A stretch of 7,460 nucleotides of DNA from DASPXY01 sp038227745 (GCA_038227745.1 JBBRPS010000517.1:1-7460); one strand, 5' to 3'. Shown: positions 1 to 6,778, counted from the stretch's first letter. Notes: a model not told the origin generated them from the sequence alone. Made by a program: numbers and translations.

Positions 1-127
1 AACCTGCTCAAGCTCTGGCGCTACGGCTGCGCCCCGAGTAAGAATTAAGAAATCGCAAAAGAGGCAAATAGGCGGATTGAGCGGGGCCAAGGGAAGCCCC
101 TGGGCTAATTCTCGGACACGCTCCTAG
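1..127 (+). mobile_element. Possible 3' end of an insertion sequence with the last 15 codons of a transposase-like gene
   Basis: The first frame is open from base 1 and stops at TAA 46-48, giving a tail NLLKLWRYGCAPSKN. The NLLKLWRYG run resembles the end of IS5/IS1182-type DDE transposases, which often finish with an 'NLxKL' helix after the last catalytic Glu, but 15 residues cannot prove this. About 60 bases later, at 107-127, the minus strand reads ctaggagcgtgtccgagaat, which has the look of an insertion-sequence terminal repeat. A weak 5-bp GC hairpin (83-87 with 96-100) lies between. The matching left end and the catalytic domain would be outside the window, so neither the element nor its family is demonstrated. 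It could equally be the tail of an unrelated gene. Confidence 0.33.
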
Positions 128-324
128 CAGGCGACTTCATCGGCCCCAAGGTCAGCAGGAAGCCGCCCTGCCGTTTTTGCGAGCTACTGGGAGTTTTTCC
201 GATGAGGCGGCTAGTTCTACTGTGTCCCTCATTCCCGTTGGGTAACCCGTTTCGGCGCCAGGCGTTTGCGTGACTTGTAGTGGTAGAACCGGGCTTCCTC
301 ATTCCGCTGGAGCCGCCGCGTCAG
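128..324. other. Non-coding stretch with no supported gene
   Basis: Short frames cross this segment on both strands, including a 65-codon one on the minus strand (105-302). None has a ribosome binding site, a recognisable motif or the strongly GC-rich third positions of the real genes here. Local base composition is lower in GC than the coding parts. It separates the possible insertion-sequence end from the palindrome cluster. I see nothing further in it. Confidence 0.45.
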
Positions 325-397
325 GGCAGAAAGGGGACGCAGCTCAAATAATACGAATTTGGAATTCGTATTATTTGAGCTGCGTCCCCTCTCTGCC
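325..397. repeat. 73-bp near-perfect palindrome (REP-like inverted repeat)
   Basis: The arms 325-359 and 363-397 are 35 bases each and complementary at 34 positions. The only mismatch is 331/391, and only three bases (tgg, 360-362) separate the arms. The inner 28 bases of each arm (332-359, 363-390) pair perfectly and contain aggggacgcagctcaaata followed by atacgaatt. The tip is AT-rich and the outer part GC-rich. Such elements resemble the repetitive palindromes mobilised by REP-associated tyrosine (Y1) transposases; that link is inference, since no such transposase lies in the window. A transcript from either strand could fold into a very stable hairpin, so it might also act as a terminator or RNA-stabilising end. 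Confidence 0.85.
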
Positions 398-491
398 TCT
401 CCCCTTTCTGCCTTTCGTTCCCTTTCTGCCTCGGGCTACGTCCCCCTTCTGCCTCCTTTCTACCTATTCGAGATGCGTCCCCTTTCTGCCC
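398..491 (-). repeat. Tandem, degenerate copies of the palindrome's outer unit
   Basis: The plus strand repeats cccctttctgcc-like units at about 401-412, 420-431, 441-453, 459-470 (degenerate) and 480-491. Read on the minus strand, each begins ggcagaaaggggac, the same as the outer arm of the neighbouring palindrome. The unit nearest 491 continues gcatctcgaatagg, parallel to gcagctcaaataat in the palindrome arm. This suggests stepwise insertion or duplication of one repeat family at a single site. The translated frames across it (QKGDA and RQKG peptides) are by-products of the repeats, not genes. Confidence 0.7.
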
Positions 492-579
492 CACCGGAGC
501 CTCAGCACCGCCGACCTGGCCATCCCGGATCTGGAGGCGGGGGCGTGCGGCCTGCACGCCGCCGGCACGATCCCCGTGG

Positions 580-1119
580 ATGGCGGTCCGCCGATGGGGA
601 GTCTGGGGGCCGCGGCCGCTGGCGCCCAACGTCGCGGCGCTGCCCCTGGCGGGGACGCCAGGCCACCTGATCCTGATGGGGCCGGGAGCCGGCACGGCCC
701 CCCAGGCGTTCGGCGGACTGCTGCCCGCGACCGGGGCCACCGACGTCGGCGGCGCCCAGCTTCACGGCGGCGGCGGGGGCCTCGTCCTGGTCGGCGGCGC
801 GGGGGACGACCTGCGGATCGGTGGGCAGGACCGCGATGTGCTGCTCGGCGGGATGGGCGCCGCCTACCGCGAGGCCGACACCGGGCACGACCTGGTGGCG
901 TCCGCGGACACGGACGGCGGCCACCGCGACCTGGCCCTGCGGTCCCTCCTGAGCGCGTGGGCGTCCGGCGACGACGACCTCCGGGGCGCGGACGGCGCCC
1001 GCCAGCGCTCCGAGGGCGGGCCGTTCTTCTACACGGGCACGGGGCAAGACGAGGGCAGCCTCGGAGCGCTCGGCGACGGGCTGGGCGGTGGCTGGCTCGG
1101 CGCCGACGTCGGCGACTAA
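580..1119 (+). CDS. C-terminal fragment of an RTX/calcium-binding-type repeat protein, probably a gene remnant
   Basis: This open frame of 179 codons has strongly GC-rich third positions, as expected of real coding DNA in this genome. Residues 63-93 form glycine-rich nonapeptide-like repeats (GGGGGLVLV, GGAGDDLRI, GGQDRDVLL, then GGMG). In RTX/haemolysin-type proteins, GGxGxDxLx repeats of this kind fold into a calcium-binding beta-roll and usually sit in exported or surface proteins. Residues 116-179 (RDLALRSLLSAWASGDDDLR ... GDGLGGGWLGADVGD) resemble a C-terminal block I associate with large Gemmata-type surface proteins ('ALxxLLxEWxSGDxY ... LTGGxGxDWFxADxGD'). Several expected Asp and aromatic residues are missing. 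The frame stays open upstream of the ATG back to at least 484, but no ribosome binding site or signal peptide precedes it, so the 5' end looks lost and the ATG at 580 may not be a start. A REPIN-like element begins two bases after the TAA. Expression is doubtful. Confidence 0.5.
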   Translation: MAVRRWGVWGPRPLAPNVAALPLAGTPGHLILMGPGAGTAPQAFGGLLPATGATDVGGAQLHGGGGGLVLVGGAGDDLRIGGQDRDVLLGGMGAAYREADTGHDLVASADTDGGHRDLALRSLLSAWASGDDDLRGADGARQRSEGGPFFYTGTGQDEGSLGALGDGLGGGWLGADVGD

Positions 1120-1121
1120 AA

Positions 1122-1198
1122 CGGTTCGTGGCCGACTCGCTCCGCGAGTCGGGGGGCGGCACCCACACCGACTCGCGGAGCGAGTCGGCCACGAACCG
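1122..1198. repeat. REPIN-like element: two nested hairpins in inverted orientation
   Basis: The arms 1122-1152 and 1168-1198 are perfect 31-base inverted repeats separated by 15 bases. Each arm carries its own internal palindrome, ccgactcg-ctccg-cgagtcgg (1132-1152 on the left), so the element can fold as one long stem or as two separate hairpins. Two short palindromic REP units facing each other across a short spacer is the defining layout of a REPIN. A fragment, aacggttcg, recurs at 1213-1221. The element starts two bases past the stop at 1119 and could end a transcript, but there is no T-tract on either side. Mobilisation by a RAYT transposase elsewhere in the genome is inferred. Confidence 0.85.
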
Positions 1199-1377
1199 CT
1201 CCAGCCCACCGCGAACGGTTCGGCAGGAAGGGTGGGCTTGCGCGGCGGCGCCGCCCGCCCGGGTCGGCGTCTTCGAGGGCTGCGGACGGCGCCCGCCGCC
1301 GAAGCATGGAAGCGACAAAAAATGCTACTTTCTTGCGTGTCTTTGGGGTTGCATCTTGTTATGCTATCACGGTGTTG

Positions 1378-1460
1378 ACGAGCTGAGCGAGGCGGCGTCT
1401 CCGTAGGCCGCGACGGTGCCTCGGGACAACGAGCCTCACGAGCTGAGCAAGACGCCTCCT
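1378..1460. repeat. Direct repeat pair spaced 60 bp
   Basis: The 11-mer acgagctgagc occurs at 1378-1388 and again at 1438-1448. It is followed in each case by a related tail (gaggcggcgtct in the first, aagacgcctcct in the second). On the minus strand this reads as a CGCTCAGCTCGT core. The two degenerate copies may be members of another dispersed intergenic repeat family. Confidence 0.5.
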
Positions 1461-1481
1461 GCCCCACACCGAGCGTGGGGC
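1461..1481. repeat. Small GC hairpin
   Basis: gccccac (1461-1467) pairs with gtggggc (1475-1481) around a 7-base loop. There is no T-run on either side, so a terminator role is unsupported. It adjoins the second copy of the direct repeat and may be part of the same intergenic element. Confidence 0.4.
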
Positions 1482-1563
1482 GCTTCCCTCCTCGTCGCCC
1501 GCAATCGACCTCGGAATCGTCAAGAGCAGAGCCCAGGGCTGGATTGCCTGGCCGGTAGCCAAC

Positions 1564-1694
1564 GACTCACGCCGCCCGCGCCCCGCAGCACCGCCAACTA
1601 TACCGCCGACTTCGATCCGACGCACAGCTACCTCGACAACCGCGACCTGTTGACGACGTCCACGAAGACGGCCTTCCTGTGGCAGCTGACGTAG
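1564..1694 (+). pseudogene. Short coding-like tail of an unidentified gene
   Basis: In the frame ending with TAG at 1692-1694, the last 40-odd codons have almost uniformly G or C in the third position, such as gac ctg ttg acg acg tcc acg aag acg. They encode a plausible hydrophilic-to-aromatic ending (SYLDNRDLLTTSTKTAFLWQ). The same frame upstream of about 1560 loses this codon character, and no start with a ribosome binding site is visible. I read it as the 3' end of a gene whose body has been deleted or scrambled. I do not recognise the family. A REP-type inverted repeat follows two bases after its stop. Confidence 0.32.
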
Positions 1695-1695
1695 G

Positions 1696-1760
1696 AAGAA
1701 AAGGTGTCAGGAACATTTTCCCCTAATTGACAGCGACAAAGGTTCCGGACACCTCTTCTT
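1696..1760. repeat. REP-type imperfect inverted repeat
   Basis: The arms 1696-1714 (aagaaaaggtgtcaggaac) and 1742-1760 are 19 bases each and complementary at 17 positions. Further interrupted pairing (ttt with aaa) continues into the 27-base centre. The AAGGTGTCAGGAAC ... GTTCCGGACACCTT form is a pattern I associate with REP-like elements dispersed in planctomycete and some proteobacterial genomes; that association is from memory. It lies 52 bases past the 3' end of the large minus-strand gene, so leftward transcripts would run into it and it may act as a transcript end or RNase barrier. Confidence 0.75.
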
Positions 1761-1761
1761 C

Positions 1762-1778
1762 CCCCCTCTACGCGGGGG
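1762..1778 (-). terminator. Weak terminator candidate for the TPR-CHAT gene
   Basis: On the minus strand ccccc (1774-1778) can pair with ggggg (1762-1766) around a 7-base loop, 34 bases after the stop of the large gene. The stem is only 5 bp and is followed by gaagaagagg rather than a T-tract, so intrinsic termination is weakly supported. The adjoining REP-type repeat gives a larger structure a few bases further on and may be the more effective end. Confidence 0.25.
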
Positions 1779-1811
1779 AGAGGGGAGGGACAGGATTCCC
1801 TGCCGCGCGCC

Positions 1812-4800
1812 TTACCTGGTCTTCGTGAGCGCGGCCGGGTCGCCGTGGCAGACGAACGCCCCCCAGTACAGCGGGTCGGCGTGGCGCGACCGCAGCGCCA
1901 ATTTCGCCGCCCGCAGCGCCTCCGCCCGCGGCTCGCCGGCCAGCACGCGGCGGTAGAAGTCCTCCAGCAGCTCCTGCCGCTGCGGCTCCGGCACGCGCCA
2001 CAGGCCCATCACCACCGACCGCGCCCCCGCCAGGACGAAGCAGCGCTGCAGGCTCACCACGCCGCGCCACGTCGGCGCCCCACCCACAGGCGTCTCGCAC
2101 CCCGACAGCGTCACCAGCCCGGTGCCCCACAGGTCTAGCCCGGACACGTCGCGCGCCGTCAGCAGATCATCCACCGCCGCCGCCATGCCCTCCTCCCCGA
2201 CCGCAAGCGGGCGGACGTGTGCCGCGCCAAGGATGAGGCCGCAGCGCACCAACGGACTGTCCCAGCGCAGCTCCGGCGAGCGGTTCGACGCATCGGCAGC
2301 CTCGCGCGGCGGTTCACCCGGGAAGAAGCCCGGCACCGCCAGGTGCAGGACGCGCGGCCCGCGGCGTTCCTGCAGCCGGCCCTTTAGCGCCTCGTCGAGC
2401 GGCCAGGGCACCACGCCCAGCACTGCCGCCAACGCCCCCTCTCCCTGCGCGCCTGCCCGGTCCGCCGCGCCGCCGTTCCCGGGCGCGGGTTTGGGCGCTC
2501 CCCACAGCCGCCCGAACCAGCGCTTCAGCAGACCACTCGCCCGCGGCCCCTCCGCCGCGCCGCTCGCCTCGACGGCCACCACCGACTCCGCGCCGTCCAC
2601 CCCCGGCAGGCCGAAGCGCACCACGTCACGGCCGGCGCCGACGTAGCTCAGCGTGTACACGTCCAGCAGGCGCCCGCCCTCCTCGGTCGGCAGCACCTCG
2701 AACGGCACGTGAACGAGTTCGCCGTCGGGCGCCAGCACCAGCCGCCGCCGGCCACCCAGCGCCTCCGCCAGCGGGTCGAGCACCGTCGCCCGCAGCGCCC
2801 GCCCCGCCCGGTCGGCGTCCGTCCCGCTCCGCGCCGCCAGCCCGGCGCGCAGGTCGGCGACGAGCTGCTCGATCGGCCCCGCGTCGCCCAGGTCAAACAG
2901 CCGCACCGCCTCCGGCCGCCCGGCCGGCAGCACGAACGCCAGATACCGTGGCGACCCCCACGCCGACTCGCCGGGCGCGAAGCCCTTCGCGAAGTCGAAC
3001 GGGCGGAAGTACACGAACTCGACCAGGGCGCCGTCGGCCGGCAGGGCCCGCGCCGCCGCGACGGCATCGACGCCGGCCGCGCGCACCTCCGGCACTTCCT
3101 CGCCGAGCTTCTCGACCAGCCGCTCGCACTCCTTGCGCCACTCGCCCAGGACGCGGCGGTGCGTGGCCAGGCCCTCGGGGCCGGGGCCAGCGAGCGTCTT
3201 GAAGGCGACCTGCCGGTGCAGCGCCTGCAACCGCTGCAGCTGCGTGCCGCGCGCGGGGTGGCGCCGCTCCAGCACCGGCGTCCGCGGCGCCGCCAGCGCC
3301 TCCGCCCAGACCGCCTTGCGGCGCAGCGTCAGCTCGAACCCCTGCCGCACCGCCTCCGCCGCGGCGCCCGGCCGCAGCACCAGCGTCAGCACCTTTTGAT
3401 AGTCTTCAAGGAGGACGTGGACGTAGGCCGCCCGCTGCCGCTCCGACTCCAGGGCGAACACGTGCGGCGACAGCCGCTCCTGCAGGGCCGTCACCTGCCC
3501 CAGCAGGCCCAGCGCCTCCGCCGCGCGCCCCGTCGCGGCGTACAGGGCAGCGAGCGTCTGCAGGATGCCGGCGTGGTCGGGGTGATCGTCGCCCAGCGCC
3601 TGCTTGTCGTTCTGCAGCGCCTGGCGCAACAGCGGCTCGGCCTGGGCGTGCTGGCCGCGCGCCAGGTGCAGCAGGGCCAGGTTGTTCAGCAGCCCCGACA
3701 GCGGGCGGTTCTCCTTCGGCGGATCCTTGCGCACCAGATCGAGCGCCTGGCGGTAGAGCGGCTCGGCGGCGGTGTCGTTGCCCATGGCCCGGTACAGGTC
3801 GGCCAGGCGGTGCAGGTGTGGCGCCAGCCCGGGGCTGTCCTCGCCGACCGCTCGCCGCACTGCCTCCAGGTTCTGGCGCAGCAGCGGCTCGGCGGCGGCG
3901 AAGTTGCCCAGCGCCTGGTACATCCACGCCATGCCGTCGGCGTGCTGGGCGTACTGGACGTTCCCCTCGCCGACCCCCCGGCGCGTGATCTCCAGCACCT
4001 CCTTCTGCAGCGCCTCGGCGTCGGCGACCTGGCCGCGGCCGAAGTGCAGGATGGCGAGCTGCGTCAGGCAGTCGGCGACGGCCGGGTGGTACCGGCCCAG
4101 CGCTCCCTGGTAGATGTTCAGCGCCTGGCGGTAGAGCGGCTCGGCGCGGTCGGGCCAGTCCATCGCCTGGTAGATGCCCGCCAGGTGCTTCAGGCCGCCG
4201 GCCACGTCCGGGTGGTCCTCGCCGCGCAGCCGCGTCACGATCTCCAGCGAGCGCCGGGCCGTGTCCTCGGCGCGGGCGTGCTCGCCCAGCGCCCGGTGGA
4301 CCAGCGACAGGTTGAACAGATCCGAGGCGGTCTGGAAGTGGTCCTCGCCCAGGGCGCGAACGGTGACCTCGTGCGCCTGTTCGAGCAGCGGCAGGGCCGC
4401 CAGGTGGTTGCCCAGGTCGGCATATAGGCGGGCCAGGTCGCGCAGCGGGGCGGCGTTGGCGTGGTGGCCCTCGCCCAGCAGGCGGTTGCCCAGGGCCAGC
4501 GTCTCGCGCAGCGCCTCCTCGGCCCGGCCGTAGTCGCCGCGCGCCTGGTAGAACAGGGCGCTGCTGTGCAGGGTGCGCAGGTAGTCGGGGTGCTGCTCGC
4601 CCTGGGCGCCGCGGAGGATCTCCAGCGACTGGCGGAACAACGGCTCGGCGTCGTCGAACTTGCCCATCGCCTGGTAGAGCAGGCCGAGGTTGTGCAGGCT
4701 CTGCGCAACGTCGGGGTGGTCCTCCTCGAGGGCCTGGCGGCGGATCTCCAGGGCCTGCTGATACAGCGGCTCGGCGGCGGCGAGGTTGCCGTGCTCGTGG

Positions 4801-6608
4801 TACAGGGCGGCGAGGTCGTTGAGGCTCTGGGCGAAGTCGGCGTGCTCATCCCCGAGGAGGCGCTCGCGCAGCTCCAGCACCTGGCGGTAGCGCACCTGGG
4901 CGGCGTCGAAGTTGCCCATGCCGTGGTAGAGGCGGGCCAGGCCCTGCAGCGTCTGGGCGAAGTCGGGATGGTCCTCGCCGAGGAGTTTGCGCTGCCGTTC
5001 CAGCACCTGGCAGTAGAGCGTCTCGGCGGCCGCGACGTTGCCCATTTGCTGGTAGGCGCCGGCGAGAGCGAACTGGCCCAGGCAGAACTCGGCGCTGTCC
5101 TCGCCGTGCTTGCGGCGGACGAGGTCGGCGGCCTCCCGGAAGAGCGGCTCGGCGGCACCGGGGTTGTTCATCAGGCAGTGCAGGCCGGCGAGGGTGTTGA
5201 GGTTATCGACGACCGCCTGGTGGCCCTCGCCGAGCGTGGGACGGATGATCTGGAGCACCTTCTCGTAAAGCGGCAGCGCCCCCTCGAAGTCGCCGCGCGA
5301 CTGGCGGACGCCGGCCAGCAGCTGCAGGCTGGAGGCGAACGAAGGGTGGTCCGCGCCGAACTTCTTGCGGTTGACCTCCAGGGCGCGGGCGGCGAGCTCC
5401 TCGGCCTCGTCGAAGTTCTTCTGGGCGCTGAGGGCGCCGGCCAGCTCGTTGAGGATCTCGGCGGTCTCGGGGTGGTCGTCGCCGACGCGGCCGCGGACAT
5501 CGGCGAGGGCCTGGCGCAGCAGCGGCTCGGCGTCGGCGTGCTTGCCGCGGGCGCTGCAGACGGCCCCCAGGTCGCCGCGCGTGTGCGCCGTATCGGGGTG
5601 GTCCTCGCCGAGCGCCTTGCGGTGGATGTCCAGGGCCTGCCGATAAAGCGCCTCCGCTTCCTCCAGGTTGTTGCCGGCGCGGCGCACCCAGGCGAGCAGG
5701 CCGAGGGTGCCGGCGTAGTCCGGGTGGTTCTCGCCGAGCGCCTTCTTGAGGATCTCGACGGCGCGGCGGGCGAGCGGTTCGGCGCGGTCCACCTGGCCGC
5801 GGGTGCCGTAAACGCCGGCGAGCAGGCTGAGGGATTTGGCGAAGTCGGGGTGCTCCTCGCCGAGGGCGGTGCGGCAGAGCTCCTGGGTGCGCAGGGCGAA
5901 CTGCTCGGCCCGGTCGAGGTCGCACAGCCAGCCATAGACGCGCGTCAGGCAGTTGAGGCTGCTGGCGCAGTCGGCGTGCGCCTCGCCGAGCGCCTTGACG
6001 CGGATGTCGAGGGCTTTGAGCGCCATCGGCTCCGCCTCGGCGAGGCGGCCCTGCGAGCAGGCGAGGCGGGCGAGCAGGTTGAGGCTCTGGGCGACGTCGG
6101 GGTGCTCCTCGCCGAGGGCCTGACGGCGGATTTCCAGGGCCTGGTTGGCGAGAGACTCGGCCTCCTTCTCTCTGCCGAGAAGGTTGGCGACGGCGGCGAG
6201 GTCGTTGAGCGACTGGGCGGCGTCGGGGTGGTCGTCGCCGAGGGCCTGACGGCGGACCTTGAGGGCCTGCTGGTAGAGCGGTTCGGCCTGGGCGTAGTTG
6301 CCGAGCGCCTCGTAGAGTCGGCCGAGGCCGTTGAGGCTGCGGGCGAAGTCGGGGTGGTCCTTGCCGAGGGCGGCGCGCTGGATTTTGAGGGCCTGGAGGT
6401 CGGGGGCCTCGGCGAGGGCGTAGTGGGCGAGTTCGCGGTGCAGGTCGGCGAGTTGGCGGAGGGCGATGGCGAGATCGGGGTGGTCGTCGCCGAGCTCGGC
6501 GCGGGCGCGGTCGGCGGCCTCCTGGGCGCGCGCGAGGGCGTCGCGGTAGCGGCCCTGCCGGAAGAGCTGGGCGACGTACTGATTGAGTTCGGCGATCGAT
6601 TCCGGCAT
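1812..6608 (-). CDS. Giant TPR-repeat protein with a C-terminal CHAT (caspase-like) domain lacking its catalytic histidine
   Basis: The product has 1598 residues. Residues 1 to about 1040 carry roughly 24 tetratricopeptide repeats of 42 residues, each ending in a version of ALGEDHPDxAxSLNxLAxLY, the kinesin-light-chain-like TPR type that forms protein-binding superhelices. A charged helical linker follows (about 1045-1190). The CHAT domain runs from about 1195 to the end, with LVEFVYFRP (1195-1203), APDGELVHVPFEVLP (PDG at 1294-1296), the core strand VLHLAVPGFF (about 1420-1429), DLWGTGLVTLSGCETPVG with Cys1504, LAGARSVVMGLWRV, and YWGAFVCHGDP. CHAT domains are clan CD peptidases using a His-Cys dyad in ATHG and SACET motifs. 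Here the cysteine is kept but TH is replaced by Val-Pro (Pro1426), so proteolysis is doubtful. No signal peptide or membrane helix is seen, so it should be cytoplasmic. The ATG has a good AGGAG. No adjacent CRISPR or defence genes indicate a pathway, so partner and role are unknown. Confidence 0.95.
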   Translation of the reverse strand: MPESIAELNQYVAQLFRQGRYRDALARAQEAADRARAELGDDHPDLAIALRQLADLHRELAHYALAEAPDLQALKIQRAALGKDHPDFARSLNGLGRLYEALGNYAQAEPLYQQALKVRRQALGDDHPDAAQSLNDLAAVANLLGREKEAESLANQALEIRRQALGEEHPDVAQSLNLLARLACSQGRLAEAEPMALKALDIRVKALGEAHADCASSLNCLTRVYGWLCDLDRAEQFALRTQELCRTALGEEHPDFAKSLSLLAGVYGTRGQVDRAEPLARRAVEILKKALGENHPDYAGTLGLLAWVRRAGNNLEEAEALYRQALDIHRKALGEDHPDTAHTRGDLGAVCSARGKHADAEPLLRQALADVRGRVGDDHPETAEILNELAGALSAQKNFDEAEELAARALEVNRKKFGADHPSFASSLQLLAGVRQSRGDFEGALPLYEKVLQIIRPTLGEGHQAVVDNLNTLAGLHCLMNNPGAAEPLFREAADLVRRKHGEDSAEFCLGQFALAGAYQQMGNVAAAETLYCQVLERQRKLLGEDHPDFAQTLQGLARLYHGMGNFDAAQVRYRQVLELRERLLGDEHADFAQSLNDLAALYHEHGNLAAAEPLYQQALEIRRQALEEDHPDVAQSLHNLGLLYQAMGKFDDAEPLFRQSLEILRGAQGEQHPDYLRTLHSSALFYQARGDYGRAEEALRETLALGNRLLGEGHHANAAPLRDLARLYADLGNHLAALPLLEQAHEVTVRALGEDHFQTASDLFNLSLVHRALGEHARAEDTARRSLEIVTRLRGEDHPDVAGGLKHLAGIYQAMDWPDRAEPLYRQALNIYQGALGRYHPAVADCLTQLAILHFGRGQVADAEALQKEVLEITRRGVGEGNVQYAQHADGMAWMYQALGNFAAAEPLLRQNLEAVRRAVGEDSPGLAPHLHRLADLYRAMGNDTAAEPLYRQALDLVRKDPPKENRPLSGLLNNLALLHLARGQHAQAEPLLRQALQNDKQALGDDHPDHAGILQTLAALYAATGRAAEALGLLGQVTALQERLSPHVFALESERQRAAYVHVLLEDYQKVLTLVLRPGAAAEAVRQGFELTLRRKAVWAEALAAPRTPVLERRHPARGTQLQRLQALHRQVAFKTLAGPGPEGLATHRRVLGEWRKECERLVEKLGEEVPEVRAAGVDAVAAARALPADGALVEFVYFRPFDFAKGFAPGESAWGSPRYLAFVLPAGRPEAVRLFDLGDAGPIEQLVADLRAGLAARSGTDADRAGRALRATVLDPLAEALGGRRRLVLAPDGELVHVPFEVLPTEEGGRLLDVYTLSYVGAGRDVVRFGLPGVDGAESVVAVEASGAAEGPRASGLLKRWFGRLWGAPKPAPGNGGAADRAGAQGEGALAAVLGVVPWPLDEALKGRLQERRGPRVLHLAVPGFFPGEPPREAADASNRSPELRWDSPLVRCGLILGAAHVRPLAVGEEGMAAAVDDLLTARDVSGLDLWGTGLVTLSGCETPVGGAPTWRGVVSLQRCFVLAGARSVVMGLWRVPEPQRQELLEDFYRRVLAGEPRAEALRAAKLALRSRHADPLYWGAFVCHGDPAALTKTR

Positions 6609-6615
6609 GAGGGAA

Positions 6616-6620
6616 CTCCT
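6616..6620 (-). promoter_or_regulatory. Ribosome binding site of the TPR-CHAT gene
   Basis: The minus strand reads AGGAG, seven bases (ttccctc) before the ATG at 6606-6608. This is ideal Shine-Dalgarno sequence and spacing, and it fixes the start of the large gene. Confidence 0.75.
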
Positions 6621-6623
6621 GGG

Positions 6624-6638
6624 GGAGGCGGCGCCTCC
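6624..6638 (-). promoter_or_regulatory. Hairpin in the leader just upstream of the ribosome binding site
   Basis: ggaggc (6624-6629) pairs with gcctcc (6633-6638) around a 3-base loop, ending three bases before the AGGAG. One arm itself resembles a Shine-Dalgarno sequence. It could modulate translation start, but a 6-bp stem in DNA this GC-rich may be chance. Upstream, to 6778, I see no convincing -35/-10 pair. A lone taaaat on the minus strand (6695-6700) lacks a partner. Confidence 0.25.
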
Positions 6639-6778
6639 GCGGCGAACCGGACGACGTTGATGGGCCGGGAGGGGCGTCCTCCGGCACTTTCCCCATTTTA
6701 CGGCATGGCGGCGGAAAGCGCTGCACGGCGGCGGAAAAAGGCGGCGGCGCGGTTCCCGTGCCCTCTCGGGGGAGGCAC

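Larger units (their letters stand above)
1199..1563. other. Gene-free stretch with an AT-richer patch
   Basis: No frame here has credible coding character. Bases 1311-1377 are clearly less GC-rich than everything around them, with an A6 run (1315-1320) and ttgcat/tatgct tracts (1350-1374). These are loosely promoter-like but the boxes are not correctly spaced. A direct repeat and a small hairpin in this segment are listed separately. The composition break suggests either an old regulatory region whose gene has gone or a junction between unrelated pieces of DNA. Confidence 0.45.

Noticed and set aside
321..740. 139-codon minus-strand frame containing QKGDA/RQKG peptides
   Set aside because: The peptides come from translating the palindrome and its repeated half-units; there is no ribosome binding site or conserved domain.
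1350..1380. Promoter in the AT-richer patch (ttgcat, tatgct, ttgacg)
   Set aside because: The boxes are not at a 16-18 base spacing in either direction and no intact gene starts nearby.
270..1406. Long overlapping frames on both strands of the left region (378 codons plus; 284 and 321 codons minus)
   Set aside because: They read straight through the palindromes and hairpins, have Arg/Pro-rich low-complexity products and no recognisable domain. The 580-1119 frame explains the coding signal better.
1812..6608. TPR-CHAT gene as a CRISPR-associated protease (Csx29/Craspase type) or other defence effector
   Set aside because: There is no CRISPR array, no gRAMP-like or other effector gene nearby, and the catalytic His motif is lost. 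The domain pair alone does not support that role.
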